In this document: in pieces, positions 15,904 to 26,200 of the stretch
Numbering within the stretch: position 1 is the stretch's first letter
How the letters are laid out: each line of letters opens with the position of its first letter
Source of the DNA: Massilia sp. KIM
Lineage (GTDB): Bacteria > Pseudomonadota > Gammaproteobacteria > Burkholderiales > Burkholderiaceae_D
Assembly (NCBI RefSeq): GCF_002007115.1
Contig: NZ_MVAD01000001.1
Location: 1,736,001-1,800,000 of the forward strand
Length of the DNA: 64,000 bases
Direction of reading: 5' to 3'
Notes under the pieces: generated by a model
Databases searched by the model: none
What the model saw: the letters and a program-made list of their open reading frames with translations, nothing else
What the model was told of the DNA's origin: nothing
Program-made: the position numbers and the translations under genes

Positions 15904-16863
15904 ATGAAGACCTGGCTCTCCCGCCTGTTCGGCGGCGCACGCGCCGTGCAGTCCACGCATCCTGCCGCGCCGCCGGCCGCCGCGCCTGTGGGCCGCACCC
16001 AGCCTGAGCCCACCCGCGACCTCGCGCCCGCCTTCATGGCCTGGCTGATCGGCCCCTGCGGCGCGCCGGCCATCGCCGGCGCCGGGGTGGTCCTCGACGA
16101 ACTCGAACGCCTGGCCGCCCGCCCGGAGGAGGCGGCGCAACTGGTGCCGCGCGTGCCCGAACTGATCCCCCAGCTGCTGCGCGGCCTGCGCGACGAAGCG
16201 AGCTCCGCCGCCGACATGGCGCGCCTGGTGGCGCAGGACCCGGTGCTGGTCGCCGAGCTGCTGCGCGAGGTCAACAGCCCCTATTACAATCCGGCCAAGC
16301 CGGTGCGCAATCTCGAGGGCGCCCTGATGCTGCTCGGCCAGAACGGCCTGCGCATGCTGCTGGCCCGGGTGGCCTTCCGCCCCATCATCAACCTCCAGAC
16401 CGGGCCGATCGCACGCCAGCTGGCCCCGCGGCTGTGGGCCCAGTCCGAGAAATCCGCGCTCGCGGCGTCCCTGCTGGCGCCCGACCACGGCGCCGACGCC
16501 TTCGAGGCCTATCTCGCCGGCCTGGTCTCCAACGTCGGCCTGGTGGTGGCCCTGCGGATCGCCGACCAGGCCCTGCCGGCCGGCCTGCTGCCCGACGACG
16601 AGGCCTACGCCCTGGCGCTGCTGGGCGGCGCGCGGCGCCTGTCCGCGCGCATCGCGGCCCAGTGGGAACTGCCGCCCGCGGTCGCCGGCGCGATCGCCCA
16701 CCCCGAGGGCGGCGCGCTGTCGCGCACGCTGGCGGCGGCCGAGCGCCTCGCCACCCTGCGCCTGCTGGCCGACGCCGCCCAGCCGGGCTGCGTGCGCGCG
16801 GCCGGCGCCCTCGACCCGGCGCTGCGCCGGGTGTTCGATCAACTCCAGGACCGGGAAGACTGA
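15904..16863 (+). CDS. HDOD domain protein
   Basis: Signalling protein of 319 aa. HDOD domains are HD-fold relatives that usually lack the metal-binding HD pair and act in regulatory networks, often near c-di-GMP or chemotaxis proteins. The HDOD region spans about residues 60-290, with the typical LVAQDPVLVAELLREVNSPYY-like helix pair (key residues AxDPxL...NSxxY) and a LVSNVG segment. A Pro/Ala-rich N-terminal stretch precedes it. The ATG lacks a strong ribosome-binding site; in-frame codons extend upstream into the terminator, which makes an earlier start unlikely. Its stop overlaps the start of the 5'-nucleotidase gene (TGATG). Confidence 0.82.
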   Translation: MKTWLSRLFGGARAVQSTHPAAPPAAAPVGRTQPEPTRDLAPAFMAWLIGPCGAPAIAGAGVVLDELERLAARPEEAAQLVPRVPELIPQLLRGLRDEASSAADMARLVAQDPVLVAELLREVNSPYYNPAKPVRNLEGALMLLGQNGLRMLLARVAFRPIINLQTGPIARQLAPRLWAQSEKSALAASLLAPDHGADAFEAYLAGLVSNVGLVVALRIADQALPAGLLPDDEAYALALLGGARRLSARIAAQWELPPAVAGAIAHPEGGALSRTLAAAERLATLRLLADAAQPGCVRAAGALDPALRRVFDQLQDRED

Positions 16864-17816
16864 TGGCTTTCGACATCGAGCAGAAACTCGTGATCGGCGT
16901 CGCCTCCAGCGCGCTGTTCGACCTCTCCGAATCGCACCAGGTGTATCTCCAGGAGGGCCCCGAGGCCTACCGCGCCTACCAGGAACGCCAGCGCGACGTC
17001 GTGCTGGAGCGCGGCGTGGCTTTTCCCTTCATCCGGCGCTTCCTCAGCATCAACAAGTGCTTCCCCGCCGAATCGCCGGTCGAGGTGGTGCTGTTCTCGC
17101 GCAACTCGCCGGAGACCGGGCTGCGCGTGATGCGGTCCATCGCCCACTACGGCCTGGACATCTCGCGCGCCGCCTTCATGAACGGCAAGTCGCCCTATGC
17201 CTACCTGCCGGCCTTCAACGCCTCGCTCTTCCTGAGCGCCAACGAGGGCGACGTCCAGAGCGCGATCGCGGTCAACTACCCGGCCGGGCTGGTGCTCCCC
17301 TCGCGCATCGCCGACGACGAAGAGGACCTGGAGCTGCGGGTCGCCTTCGATTTCGACGGCGTGCTGGCGGACGACGAATCCGAGACCGTCTTCAAGCGCA
17401 ACAACGACATCGACGAATTCCACGCCCACGAGACCCTGCACGTTTCGCGCCCGCACCAGCCGGGTCCCCTGGCCGCCCTGTTCCAGAAGCTGGCCATGCT
17501 GCAGCGCCTCGAGGACGAGGCCCAGCGCGGCGACCCGGCCTACCGGCGCATCGTGCGCATCGCCATCATCACGGCGCGCAATGCGCCTTCGCACGAGCGC
17601 GTGGTCACCACGCTCAGGAGCTGGGGCGTGTCGGCCGACGAAACCTTCTTCCTGGGCGGGATGAACAAGGCGCGCGTCCTGTCGGTCTTCAAGCCCCACA
17701 TCTTCTTCGACGACCAGCTCACCCACCTGAAGGCCGCCCCCGGCGGCGCCATCCCGATGGTCCACGTGCCCTTCGGGATCGCCAACCGGCGCGCGCCCGA
17801 CGCGGCCGCGGCCTGA
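16863..17816 (+). CDS. Cytosolic 5'-nucleotidase (cN-I family, PF06189)
   Basis: Predicted nucleoside-monophosphate phosphatase, 317 aa, similar in sequence style to the cytosolic 5'-nucleotidase IA family of HAD-like enzymes. Landmarks are FLSINKCFP, the SRNSPETGLRVM segment, the catalytic DFDGVLADDESE motif with two Asp residues, an AIITARNAPSHERV segment and the late HIFFDDQ acidic motif. Translation is coupled to the HDOD gene through TGATG. Physical coupling of an HDOD regulator with a nucleotidase suggests a role in nucleotide signalling or turnover, but the substrate cannot be read from the sequence. Confidence 0.88.
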   Translation: MAFDIEQKLVIGVASSALFDLSESHQVYLQEGPEAYRAYQERQRDVVLERGVAFPFIRRFLSINKCFPAESPVEVVLFSRNSPETGLRVMRSIAHYGLDISRAAFMNGKSPYAYLPAFNASLFLSANEGDVQSAIAVNYPAGLVLPSRIADDEEDLELRVAFDFDGVLADDESETVFKRNNDIDEFHAHETLHVSRPHQPGPLAALFQKLAMLQRLEDEAQRGDPAYRRIVRIAIITARNAPSHERVVTTLRSWGVSADETFFLGGMNKARVLSVFKPHIFFDDQLTHLKAAPGGAIPMVHVPFGIANRRAPDAAAA

Positions 17817-17944
17817 GGCCCGGCTGCCGGCGCGGCGGCGCCCGACCCGCCCTTGCCCCGTCCCGGGGCTAGTTGCGTGCGCCCACGCACCGAACTGCGC
17901 GCCATGGCGGGCTAGGGTAAGGCCTTTCCACGCGAGGAGCCGCC

Positions 17945-20269
17945 ATGAGCCAGGACCCCGGCAAGCCAGCAGCGCAGCCGCGCATCAGCAACCCGACCAT
18001 GCCGGCCGGCGGCTGGAATTCGGTGCGCGACGTGACCACCATCCTGCTCGATCAGGGTTCGCCGGCCGAGGGCGGCGCCCTCCTGCTCAAGCAGAACAAG
18101 CCGGACGGCTTCGCCTGCGTGAGCTGCGCCTGGGCCAAGCCGGCCCACCCCCATCCTTTCGAGTTCTGCTCCAGCGGCGCCAAGGCCACCGCCTGGGAAA
18201 CCACCAGCCGCCGCATCGGCCCCGACTTCTTCGCGCGCCATACCGTCGCCGAGCTGGAAAGCTGGGACGACCACCGCCTCGAGGACCAGGGCCGCCTGAC
18301 CGTGCCCCTGCGCTGGGATGCCGCCACCGACAAGTACACGGAGACGAGCTGGGACGCCGCCTTCGCCGAGATCGGCGCCCTGCTGCGCGGCTTCGAGCGC
18401 GAGCGGGTGGTGTTCTACAGCTCCGGCCGCGCCTCGCTCGAGACCTCCTACATGTACCAACTGCTGGCCCGCATGTACGGTAACAACAATCTGCCGGACA
18501 GCTCCAACATGTGCCACGAGAGCACCTCGGTGGGCCTGCAGAAGACCATCGGCGTCGGGGTCGGCACGGTGGAGCTGGCGGACTTCGAGCACACCGACTG
18601 CATCTTCTTCTTCGGCCAGAACGTGGGCGTGAACAGTCCGCGCATGCTGCATCAGCTGCAGGCGGCGCGCCGCCGCGGCGTGCCGGTCATCACCTTCAAC
18701 CCGCTGCGCGAGCGCGGGCTGGTCAGCTTCACCAACCCGCAGTCGCCGACCGAGATGCTGACCGGGCACGAGACCGTGATCAGCACCCAGTACCACCAGG
18801 TGCGCCCCGGCGGCGACAGCGCCGCCATCATGGGCCTGTGCAAGGCCATCCTGGCCTGCGACGACGCGGCGCGCGCGGCCGGCGAGGCGCGCGTGATCGA
18901 CACCGCCTTCATCGCGGAGCACACCCATGGCTTCGGCGAATTCGAGGCCGCCGTGCGGGCCTGCGCCTGGGCCGACATCGAGCGCGAATCCGGCCTGGCG
19001 CGCGGCGCCCTGGAGGCGGCGGCGGAGGTCTGGACGCGCTCGCGCGCGGTGATGGCGGTGTACGGCATGGGGGTCACCCAGCACCGCCTCGGCGTGCAGA
19101 ACGTGGCCATGATCGTCAACCTGCTGCTGATGGGCGGCCACATCGGCCGGCGCGGCGCCGGCGTGTGCCCGGTGCGCGGCCACTCCAACGTGCAGGGCCA
19201 GCGCACCGTCGGCATCACCGAGAAGCCCGAGCTCGCGCCGCTGGACCAGCTGGCGCGCCAGTTCGGCTTCGCGCCGCCGCGCAAGCCCGGCATGAACACG
19301 GTCGAGGCCTGCGAGGCCATCCTGGAGGGCAAGGTCCAGGCCTTCGTCGGCCTGGGCGGCAACTTCGTGCGCGCCGTGCCGGACACCGCCCGGATGGAAG
19401 CCGCCTGGCGCGCCCTGCCCCTGACGGTCCAGGTCTCGACCAAGCTCAATCGCAACCACGTCATCCACGGCAAGGTCTCCTACATCCTGCCCTGCCTGGG
19501 CCGCACCGAGATCGACCGCCAGGCCGGCGGCGAGCAGGCTCTGACGGTCGAGGACAGCACCTCCTGCATGCACGGCTCGCGCGGCATGGTGGAACCGGCG
19601 GCGCCCACCCTGCTGTCGGAGCCGGCGATCGTGGCCGGCATCGCCAAGGCCGCGCTGGACCCGAACCCGAAGCTGGACTGGGACGCCTGGGTCGCCGACT
19701 ACGCCAGGGTGCGCGACGCCATCGCCGAGACCTGGCCCGAGATCTTCCACGACTTCAACGCGCGCATGTGGACGCCGGGCGGATTCCGCAAGCCGATCGC
19801 CGCCGCCGGGCGCAGCTGGCACACCGAAACCGGCAAGGCCAACTTCAGCGTGCCCGAGAGCCTGGCCGGCGACCCCGACCTGAGCCCGGGGCCGCGCACC
19901 CTGCGCCTGTTCACGGTGCGCAGCGACGGCCAGTTCAACACCACGGTCTACAGCTACGACGACCGCTTCCGCGGTGTGCACGGCAGCCGCATGGTGCTGT
20001 TCATGGCGCCCGCCGACATGGCGCGCATGAAGCTCGCCAAGGGCGACCTGGTCAGGCTGCGCACCCCGAGCGGCCCGTCCGGCGACGGCGTCGAGCGCAG
20101 CGTCGAAGGCCTGGCGGTGGTGCCCTACGACGTCCCGGCGGGCTGCGTGGCGGCCTACTACCCGGAGTGCAATCCCCTGATTCCGCTCTGGCACCACGCC
20201 AAGGAAAGCAAGGTGCCGGCCGCCAAGGCCATCGACGTGCTGGTCGAAGCCGCCGGGAGGCCGGCATGA
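17945..20269 (+). CDS. YdeP/FdhF-like molybdopterin oxidoreductase
   Basis: Molybdopterin-guanine-dinucleotide oxidoreductase of the formate-dehydrogenase-alpha-like YdeP family, 774 aa. N-terminal Cys58, Cys61 and Cys75 match the reduced iron-sulfur motif of this family. Cys190 in NMCHES takes the place of the selenocysteine of FdhF. Further landmarks are GVGVGTVEL, FGQNVGVNSP, GGHIGRRGAGVCPVRGHSNVQG and the C-terminal cofactor domain (TGKANFS, DGQFNTT). There is no Tat signal, so it is cytoplasmic. E. coli YdeP has been linked to acid resistance, but the reaction of this family is not settled. The stop overlaps the fdhD start by 4 nt, indicating shared maturation. Confidence 0.9.
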   Translation: MSQDPGKPAAQPRISNPTMPAGGWNSVRDVTTILLDQGSPAEGGALLLKQNKPDGFACVSCAWAKPAHPHPFEFCSSGAKATAWETTSRRIGPDFFARHTVAELESWDDHRLEDQGRLTVPLRWDAATDKYTETSWDAAFAEIGALLRGFERERVVFYSSGRASLETSYMYQLLARMYGNNNLPDSSNMCHESTSVGLQKTIGVGVGTVELADFEHTDCIFFFGQNVGVNSPRMLHQLQAARRRGVPVITFNPLRERGLVSFTNPQSPTEMLTGHETVISTQYHQVRPGGDSAAIMGLCKAILACDDAARAAGEARVIDTAFIAEHTHGFGEFEAAVRACAWADIERESGLARGALEAAAEVWTRSRAVMAVYGMGVTQHRLGVQNVAMIVNLLLMGGHIGRRGAGVCPVRGHSNVQGQRTVGITEKPELAPLDQLARQFGFAPPRKPGMNTVEACEAILEGKVQAFVGLGGNFVRAVPDTARMEAAWRALPLTVQVSTKLNRNHVIHGKVSYILPCLGRTEIDRQAGGEQALTVEDSTSCMHGSRGMVEPAAPTLLSEPAIVAGIAKAALDPNPKLDWDAWVADYARVRDAIAETWPEIFHDFNARMWTPGGFRKPIAAAGRSWHTETGKANFSVPESLAGDPDLSPGPRTLRLFTVRSDGQFNTTVYSYDDRFRGVHGSRMVLFMAPADMARMKLAKGDLVRLRTPSGPSGDGVERSVEGLAVVPYDVPAGCVAAYYPECNPLIPLWHHAKESKVPAAKAIDVLVEAAGRPA

Positions 20270-21123
20270 AAGCCGCCGCCCGCCTGCCCGCGCAGCGCTG
20301 GCGCGAGGGCGCCCTGGAGGCGCAGGCCGACGAGCTGCTGGCCGAGGAAGTGCCGGTGGCGCTCTGCTACAACGGCATCGCCCACGCCGTGATGCTGGCC
20401 TCCCCGCTCGACCTCGAGGACTTCGCGCTCGGCTTCTCGCTGGGGGAGCGCATCGTGCGCGCCGCGCGTGACATCCACGACATCGAGATCGAGGAAAGCT
20501 GCGAGGGCATCGCCATCGAGATGCGCATCGCGGCCGGGGCCATGGCCCGCCTCAAGGAGGGGCGGCGCGCCCGCCTGGGCCGCACCGGCTGCGGCCTGTG
20601 CGGGGTCGAGAGCCTGGGCTGGTTCGCCCAGGCCGCCGTCCACGACACCGGCGCCGGCGCGCAGCCGGCGCTGCGCATCGATCCCGCCGCCCTGCACCGG
20701 GCGATGGCGGCGCTGGGAACGCGCCAGCGGCTGCACCAGGCCACCGGGGCAGTCCATGCGGCCGGCTGGGCCGCTCCCGACGGCGAGCTGCTGTGCGTGC
20801 GCGAGGACGTGGGCCGCCATAACGCCCTCGACAAGCTGGTCGGCGCGCTGGCGCGCTCCGGCATGGACGCCGGCGCCGGCTTCGCGCTGGTGACCAGCCG
20901 CGCCAGCTACGAGATGGTGCAGAAGGCCGCGCGCGCCGGGATGCCCCTGCTGGCCGCCATCTCCGCGCCGACCGCCATGGCCGTGCGCCTGGCGGACCAG
21001 GCCGGTCTGACCCTGGCCGGCTTCGTGCGCGAAGGCCGCCACGTGCTCTACAGCCACCCGCAGCGCGTCGCGGCGGACCTCGCGGCGACAAACCGAGAAG
21101 ATTGTTTGGCCGGGATTGACTAA
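20266..21123 (+). CDS. fdhD: FdhD sulfurtransferase for formate dehydrogenase maturation
   Basis: Transfers sulfur from IscS to the molybdenum cofactor of formate-dehydrogenase-like enzymes, a step required for their activity. 285 aa, normal for the family. The catalytic loop GCGLCG carries Cys109 and Cys112. Other conserved features are the EEVPVALCYNG start of the core, LGFSLGERIV, REDVGRHNALDK and SRASYEMVQKAARAG. The ATG overlaps the preceding oxidoreductase stop (ATGA) and follows GGGAGG, so the two proteins are probably made together. That supports a formate-dehydrogenase-like cofactor in the partner. Confidence 0.95.
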   Translation: MKAAARLPAQRWREGALEAQADELLAEEVPVALCYNGIAHAVMLASPLDLEDFALGFSLGERIVRAARDIHDIEIEESCEGIAIEMRIAAGAMARLKEGRRARLGRTGCGLCGVESLGWFAQAAVHDTGAGAQPALRIDPAALHRAMAALGTRQRLHQATGAVHAAGWAAPDGELLCVREDVGRHNALDKLVGALARSGMDAGAGFALVTSRASYEMVQKAARAGMPLLAAISAPTAMAVRLADQAGLTLAGFVREGRHVLYSHPQRVAADLAATNREDCLAGID

Positions 21124-21159
21124 AATACCAGGCTTCGCAGTCCGGATCCTTCCGCCTTC

Positions 21160-23091
21160 ATGCCTGTTTCCTCCCTGCCGGCCAGGGCCGGCGCGCTCGC
21201 GCACTGGCTCCTCATCGGTCTGTTCGCCGTGTTCGCGGCGGCCAGCCTGACCCGCGCGCGCCTGACCGGCGACGGCCTCGAATACCTGCTGATGTCGCAA
21301 GCCCTGGTGGCCCACGGATCGCCCGAAGTGCGCGAATCCGACCTCGCGGCCCTGGCGGCCCTGCCGGCCAAGGCGCGCGAACGCGCGCGCCTCGATCCCG
21401 GACGCTGGCAGGAAGCGATGACCCGCGTCCGGCGCGACGGCGCGCTGGAACTCGGCTTCGCGCGCGGCGCGGACGGCGAGGTCTACGCCATCCATTTCTG
21501 GGTGTATTCGCTGCTGGCCGCGCCCCTGTACGCCCTTGCCGCCCTGCTGCAGGTGAATCCCTTCCTCGCGCTCGCGAGCCTGAACCTGGTCTTCGTCGCC
21601 GCCACCGCCGCCTGCCTGCGCGCCTGGTTTCCCCAAGCCGGCGCCGCGCCGCCGCTGCTGCTGCTGGTCATGGGACCGCTGTTCTACGGCTTCTGGCCCG
21701 GCCCCGAGGTCATGAGCGGCTGTTGCGTGCTGCTGGCGGTGCTGGCGGCCCTGCGGCGCGACCTGGCGCTGGCGGTCTTCCTGGCCGGCCTGGGCGCCAC
21801 CCAGAATCCGCCGATCGCGGGCCTGATCCCGGCCGCGGGCGCCTACTGGCTGCTGTACCGCCTGTTCCCCGGCACGATCCTGCTGCCGGCCACGGCGCGC
21901 CCGCGCGGCGCCAAAGCGGCCCTGGTCTGCGCCGGCATCGCGCTGGCCGCCCTGCCCTGGGCCTACAACCAGCGGGTGTTCGGCACGCCCAGCATCATCG
22001 GCAAGTACTTCACCGACCGCGCCCTGGTGACGCCGGAGCGCATGTTCTCCTTCCTGTTCGACCTCAACCAGGGCCTGTTCGTCGGTTTCCCGGCCCTGCT
22101 GGCCATCGGCGCCGTGGTGCTGGCGAGCGTGCCGGCGCAACGCCGCGCCGCCTGGTCCGCCCATTTCCTGATCGCCTTCCTGCTGACGCTGGGCATGGCG
22201 GCGCCGGCGCTGTCGGCTACCAATTGGAACAGCGGCGCGGTGTTCGTCTCGCGCTACGCCTACTGGGGAGCGATGCCCATGCTGGCGGTCGGCATCGCCG
22301 GGCTGGCGGCGGCCCCGCGCGCGCGCCGCGCGGCGCTGGCCCTGGCCCTCCTGCTCCAGCTGCTGGCCGCCTGGCAGGTCTGGCAAGGCGGCGCCCCGAC
22401 CTACCTCGCGCATTCGCGCCTGGCGCAGTGGGTGCTCGACCATGCGCCGCGCTTCTACAACCCCGATCCGGAAATCTTCCTCAAGCGCAGCGCGCGCCGC
22501 GAACTGCTGCCCACCCACGACCTGGTCGGCCTCCACCAGGGGCCGCAGGGACCGACCAAGCTGCTGCGCTACTGGACCAATGCGGAGTCGGCCGGCCTGT
22601 GCGGCCCGGGCACCCAGCTCGCGGCCGAGCACGTGGTGACCCTCGCCTCGGGCTGGCGTTATTACAACGGCAAGCTGCGCTGCGTGCCGGGCCGCGCGCC
22701 GGGCGTGGGCTGGACCATCGGCGCGCGCCAGGGCCGCAGCGCCATCCTCGGCGCCGGCTGGTCGCAGGTCGAGGACAGCGGGGTCTGGACCGACGGCCGG
22801 CGCGCCGTCCTGGTCCTGCCGCTGCCCGAAGGACGACAGGCGCGCGCCCTGTCGCTCGAGGGCGGGTATGTCGATGCCGTCCACGAGACCGAACTGGCGG
22901 TCAACGGCGTCGACCTGGGCCCGGTGAGGCTGGGCCGCGGCGCCGTCGCGCTGCCGCCCGCCGCCCGCGCCGGCCACACGCTGACGGTCGAGCTGCGCCA
23001 TCCGCATCCGGCCTTGCCGGCGGGCGCCCCGGCGGGCAGCCGGGCACTTGGCTTCTTCCTGCGCGGCGTGTATGTCGAACTGAGTCCCTGA
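21160..23091 (+). CDS. Polytopic membrane protein, glycosyltransferase-like (GT39/PMT style)
   Basis: Integral membrane protein of 643 aa. About ten hydrophobic segments lie between residues 15 and 415, followed by a soluble C-terminal part of about 220 residues. An acidic first loop (GDGLEYLLMSQALVAHGSP) resembles the first periplasmic loop of GT-C-type mannosyl- or arabinosyltransferases, and a long acidic loop then precedes the second helix. I do not recognise a specific family member, and no glycan cluster is nearby. The ATG at 21160 lacks a clear ribosome-binding site; a TAAAAT overlaps the fdhD stop region and may be part of a promoter. Confidence 0.65.
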   Translation: MPVSSLPARAGALAHWLLIGLFAVFAAASLTRARLTGDGLEYLLMSQALVAHGSPEVRESDLAALAALPAKARERARLDPGRWQEAMTRVRRDGALELGFARGADGEVYAIHFWVYSLLAAPLYALAALLQVNPFLALASLNLVFVAATAACLRAWFPQAGAAPPLLLLVMGPLFYGFWPGPEVMSGCCVLLAVLAALRRDLALAVFLAGLGATQNPPIAGLIPAAGAYWLLYRLFPGTILLPATARPRGAKAALVCAGIALAALPWAYNQRVFGTPSIIGKYFTDRALVTPERMFSFLFDLNQGLFVGFPALLAIGAVVLASVPAQRRAAWSAHFLIAFLLTLGMAAPALSATNWNSGAVFVSRYAYWGAMPMLAVGIAGLAAAPRARRAALALALLLQLLAAWQVWQGGAPTYLAHSRLAQWVLDHAPRFYNPDPEIFLKRSARRELLPTHDLVGLHQGPQGPTKLLRYWTNAESAGLCGPGTQLAAEHVVTLASGWRYYNGKLRCVPGRAPGVGWTIGARQGRSAILGAGWSQVEDSGVWTDGRRAVLVLPLPEGRQARALSLEGGYVDAVHETELAVNGVDLGPVRLGRGAVALPPAARAGHTLTVELRHPHPALPAGAPAGSRALGFFLRGVYVELSP

Positions 23092-23161
23092 GCCTGCGCC
23101 GCACGGGACAAACACGGCGCCCGGCGGGCGCGGCGCGGCGGCGTCCGCCCGCCCGTTCGTC

Positions 23162-23167
23162 TATAAT
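23162..23167 (+). promoter_or_regulatory. -10 box for mfd
   Basis: A perfect TATAAT lies 34 nt before the mfd ATG. The region at 16-18 nt upstream is very GC-rich and has no good -35 box. Confidence 0.45.
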
Positions 23168-23200
23168 GGGCGACCCATCGTCGCGACTGAAGCACGCTGC

Positions 23201-26200
23201 ATGCCCTTCGATCTCAAGAAACATCTACCCAAGCCAGGTCACCGTTTTGCCCTGCCGTCCCTGCACGGCTCTTCCGACGCCTACGCGCTCGCGGTCGCCG
23301 CGCTCGCGCTGAAGGCCAACAAGCAGATGCTCACCGTGATCGTCGCCAGCGCCAGCGACGGCCAGCGCCTGCTCGACGAGATCCCCTGGTTTGCCGAAGG
23401 CAAGCTGTCCTGCCACCTGCTGCCCGACTGGGAAACCCTGCCCTACGACGCATTCTCGCCGCACCAGGACCTGGTCTCGGAGCGCCTGGCGACCCTGCAC
23501 GAGATCCGCAACGGCCAGTGCGACGTGCTGGTGGTGCCCGCCACCACCGCCCTGGTGCGCCTGGCGCCGCCGTCCTTCCTGGCGGCCTACACCTTCTTCT
23601 TCCGCCAGGGCGAGAACCTGGACGAGGCCAAGCTCAAGGCCCAGCTGACCCTGGCCGGCTACACCCACGTGTCGCAGGTGATGTCGCCGGGGGAATATTC
23701 GGTGCGCGGCGGCCTGATCGACCTGTTCCCGATGGGCTCGGCCCTGCCTTACCGCCTCGACCTGTTCGGCGACGAGATCGAGACCATCCGCACCTTCGAC
23801 GCCGACACCCAGCGCTCGCTCTATCCCGTCAAGGAAGTGCGCCTGCTGCCGGGCCGCGAGTTCCCGATGGACGAGGCCGCGCGCACCGGCTTCCGCGGCC
23901 GCTGGCGCGAACGCTTCGAGGGCGATCCCTCGCGCTCGCCCATGTACCGGGACATCGGCAACGGCATCGCGCCGGCCGGCATCGAGTACTACCTGCCGCT
24001 GTTCTTCGACCAGACCGCGAGCCTGTTCGACTACCTGCCCGAGGAGTCGCCCCTGGCCCTGGTGGGCGACATCGACGGCGCGATCCAGCGCTTCTGGAGC
24101 GACACCGAATCGCGCTACCGCTTCCTCAAGGCCGACCGCGAACGCCCGCTGCTGGAGCCGCGCGAGCTGTTCCTGAGCGGCGAGCAGTTCTTCACCTGCG
24201 CCAAGCCGCATGGCCGCTGGGCGATCGCGCGCGATCCCGCGTCGCCGGCCTCCGAGCTCACCGCGCCGGTGCCCGACATCGCCGTCAACCGGCGCCTGGA
24301 CGACCCGCTCGCCAACCTGCGCGCCTACCTTCAGCGGGTCGACGCGCGCGTGATGATCTGCGCCGACTCGGCCGGCCGCCGCGAAACCCTGCAGCAGTAT
24401 TTCGCCGAGTACAAGCTGGACCTGGCCGCGGTCGAGGGCTTCGAGGGGCTGCGCGCCACCGATGCCCGCATCGCGCTCGGGGTCGCGCCGCTGCAGGCCG
24501 GCTTCGAGCTGCACGACGAGAGCGCCGGCCACCTGGTCTTCATCACCGAGACCGAGCTGTACGCCGGCTCGGGCCGGCGCGCCGGCAAGAAGAAGCAGGA
24601 AGCGACCAGCCAGGTCGAATCGATGGTGCGCGACCTGTCGGAGCTGAAGATCGGCGACCCGGTGGTGCACATCAACCACGGCATCGGCCGCTACATGGGC
24701 CTGGCCAGCATGGACCTGGGCGAAGGCGAGACCGAGTTCCTGCACCTGGAGTACGCCAAGGACACCAAGCTCTACGTCCCGGTCTCCCAGCTGCACGTGA
24801 TCTCGCGCTATTCCGGCGCCTCGCCCGAGGACGCGCCCCTGCACAGCCTCGGCTCCGGCCAGTGGGAAAAGGCCAAGCGCAAGGCCGCCGAGCAGGTGCG
24901 CGACACCGCCGCCGAGCTGCTCAACCTGTACGCCCGCCGCGCAGCGCGCCAGGGCCACTCCTTCGAGTACTCGGCGGTCGACTACGAGAACTTCGCCACC
25001 AGCTTCGGCTTCGACGAGACGCCGGACCAGGCCGAGGCGATCAACAACGTGATCCGCGACATGACCTCGGGCCGGCCGATGGACCGCCTGGTGTGCGGCG
25101 ACGTCGGCTTCGGCAAGACCGAGGTGGCGCTGCGCGCCGCCTTCATCGCCGTCATGGGCGGCAAGCAGGTCGCGATCCTGGCGCCCACCACCCTGCTGGC
25201 CGAGCAGCACGCCCAGACCTTCGCCGACCGCTTCGCCGACTGGCCGGTGAAGATCGCCGAGCTGTCGCGCTTTCGCACCGGCAAGGAGGTCAACAGCGCC
25301 ATCAAGGGCATGGCCGAAGGCACCGTCGACATCGTGATCGGCACCCACAAGCTGCTCTCGTCCGACGTGAAATTCCAGCGCCTGGGCCTGGTCATCATCG
25401 ACGAGGAGCACCGCTTCGGGGTGCGCCAGAAGGAAGCCCTGAAGGCCTTGCGCGCCGAGGTCGACGTCCTGACCCTGACCGCGACCCCGATCCCGCGCAC
25501 CCTGGGCATGGCCCTGGAAGGCCTGCGCGACTTCTCGGTGATCGCCACCGCGCCCCAGAAGCGGCTGGCGATCAAGACCTTTGTCCGCAGCGAGGACGGC
25601 TCGATCATCCGCGAGGCCTGCCTGCGCGAACTCAAGCGCGGCGGCCAGATCTACTTCCTGCACAACGAGGTCGAGACCATCGAGAACCGCCGCGCCATGC
25701 TGCAAGAGCTGCTGCCCGAGGCGCGCATCGCCGTGGCCCACGGCCAGATGCACGAGCGCGACCTGGAGCGCGTGATGCGTGACTTCGTCCAGCAGCGCTT
25801 CAACATCCTGCTGTGCACCACGATCATCGAGACCGGCATCGACGTGCCCACCGCGAACACCATCATCATGCACCGCGCCGACAAGTTCGGCCTGGCCCAG
25901 CTGCACCAGCTGCGCGGCCGTGTCGGCCGCTCGCACCACCAGGCCTATGCCTACCTGCTGGTGAACGACCTGCAGGGCCTGAGCAAGCAGGCGCAGCGCC
26001 GCCTGGACGCGATCCAGGCGATGGAGGAACTGGGCTCCGGCTTCTACCTGGCCATGCACGACCTCGAGATCCGCGGCGCCGGCGAGGTCCTGGGCGAGAA
26101 CCAGTCGGGCGAGATGCTGGAAGTCGGCTTCCAGCTCTACTCCGACATGCTGAACGAGGCGGTCAAGGCGCTCAAGGCCGGCAAGGAGCCCGACATGTCG

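Noticed and set aside
17870..17900. GTGCG / CGCAC hairpin after the nucleotidase gene
   Set aside because: Stem is only five base pairs and lacks a T-run; too weak to call a terminator.
17912..20197. Very long minus-strand frame opposite the YdeP/FdhD genes
   Set aside because: Protein is His/Gly/Ala/Arg-rich without domains; the plus strand has unmistakable molybdopterin oxidoreductase and FdhD motifs.
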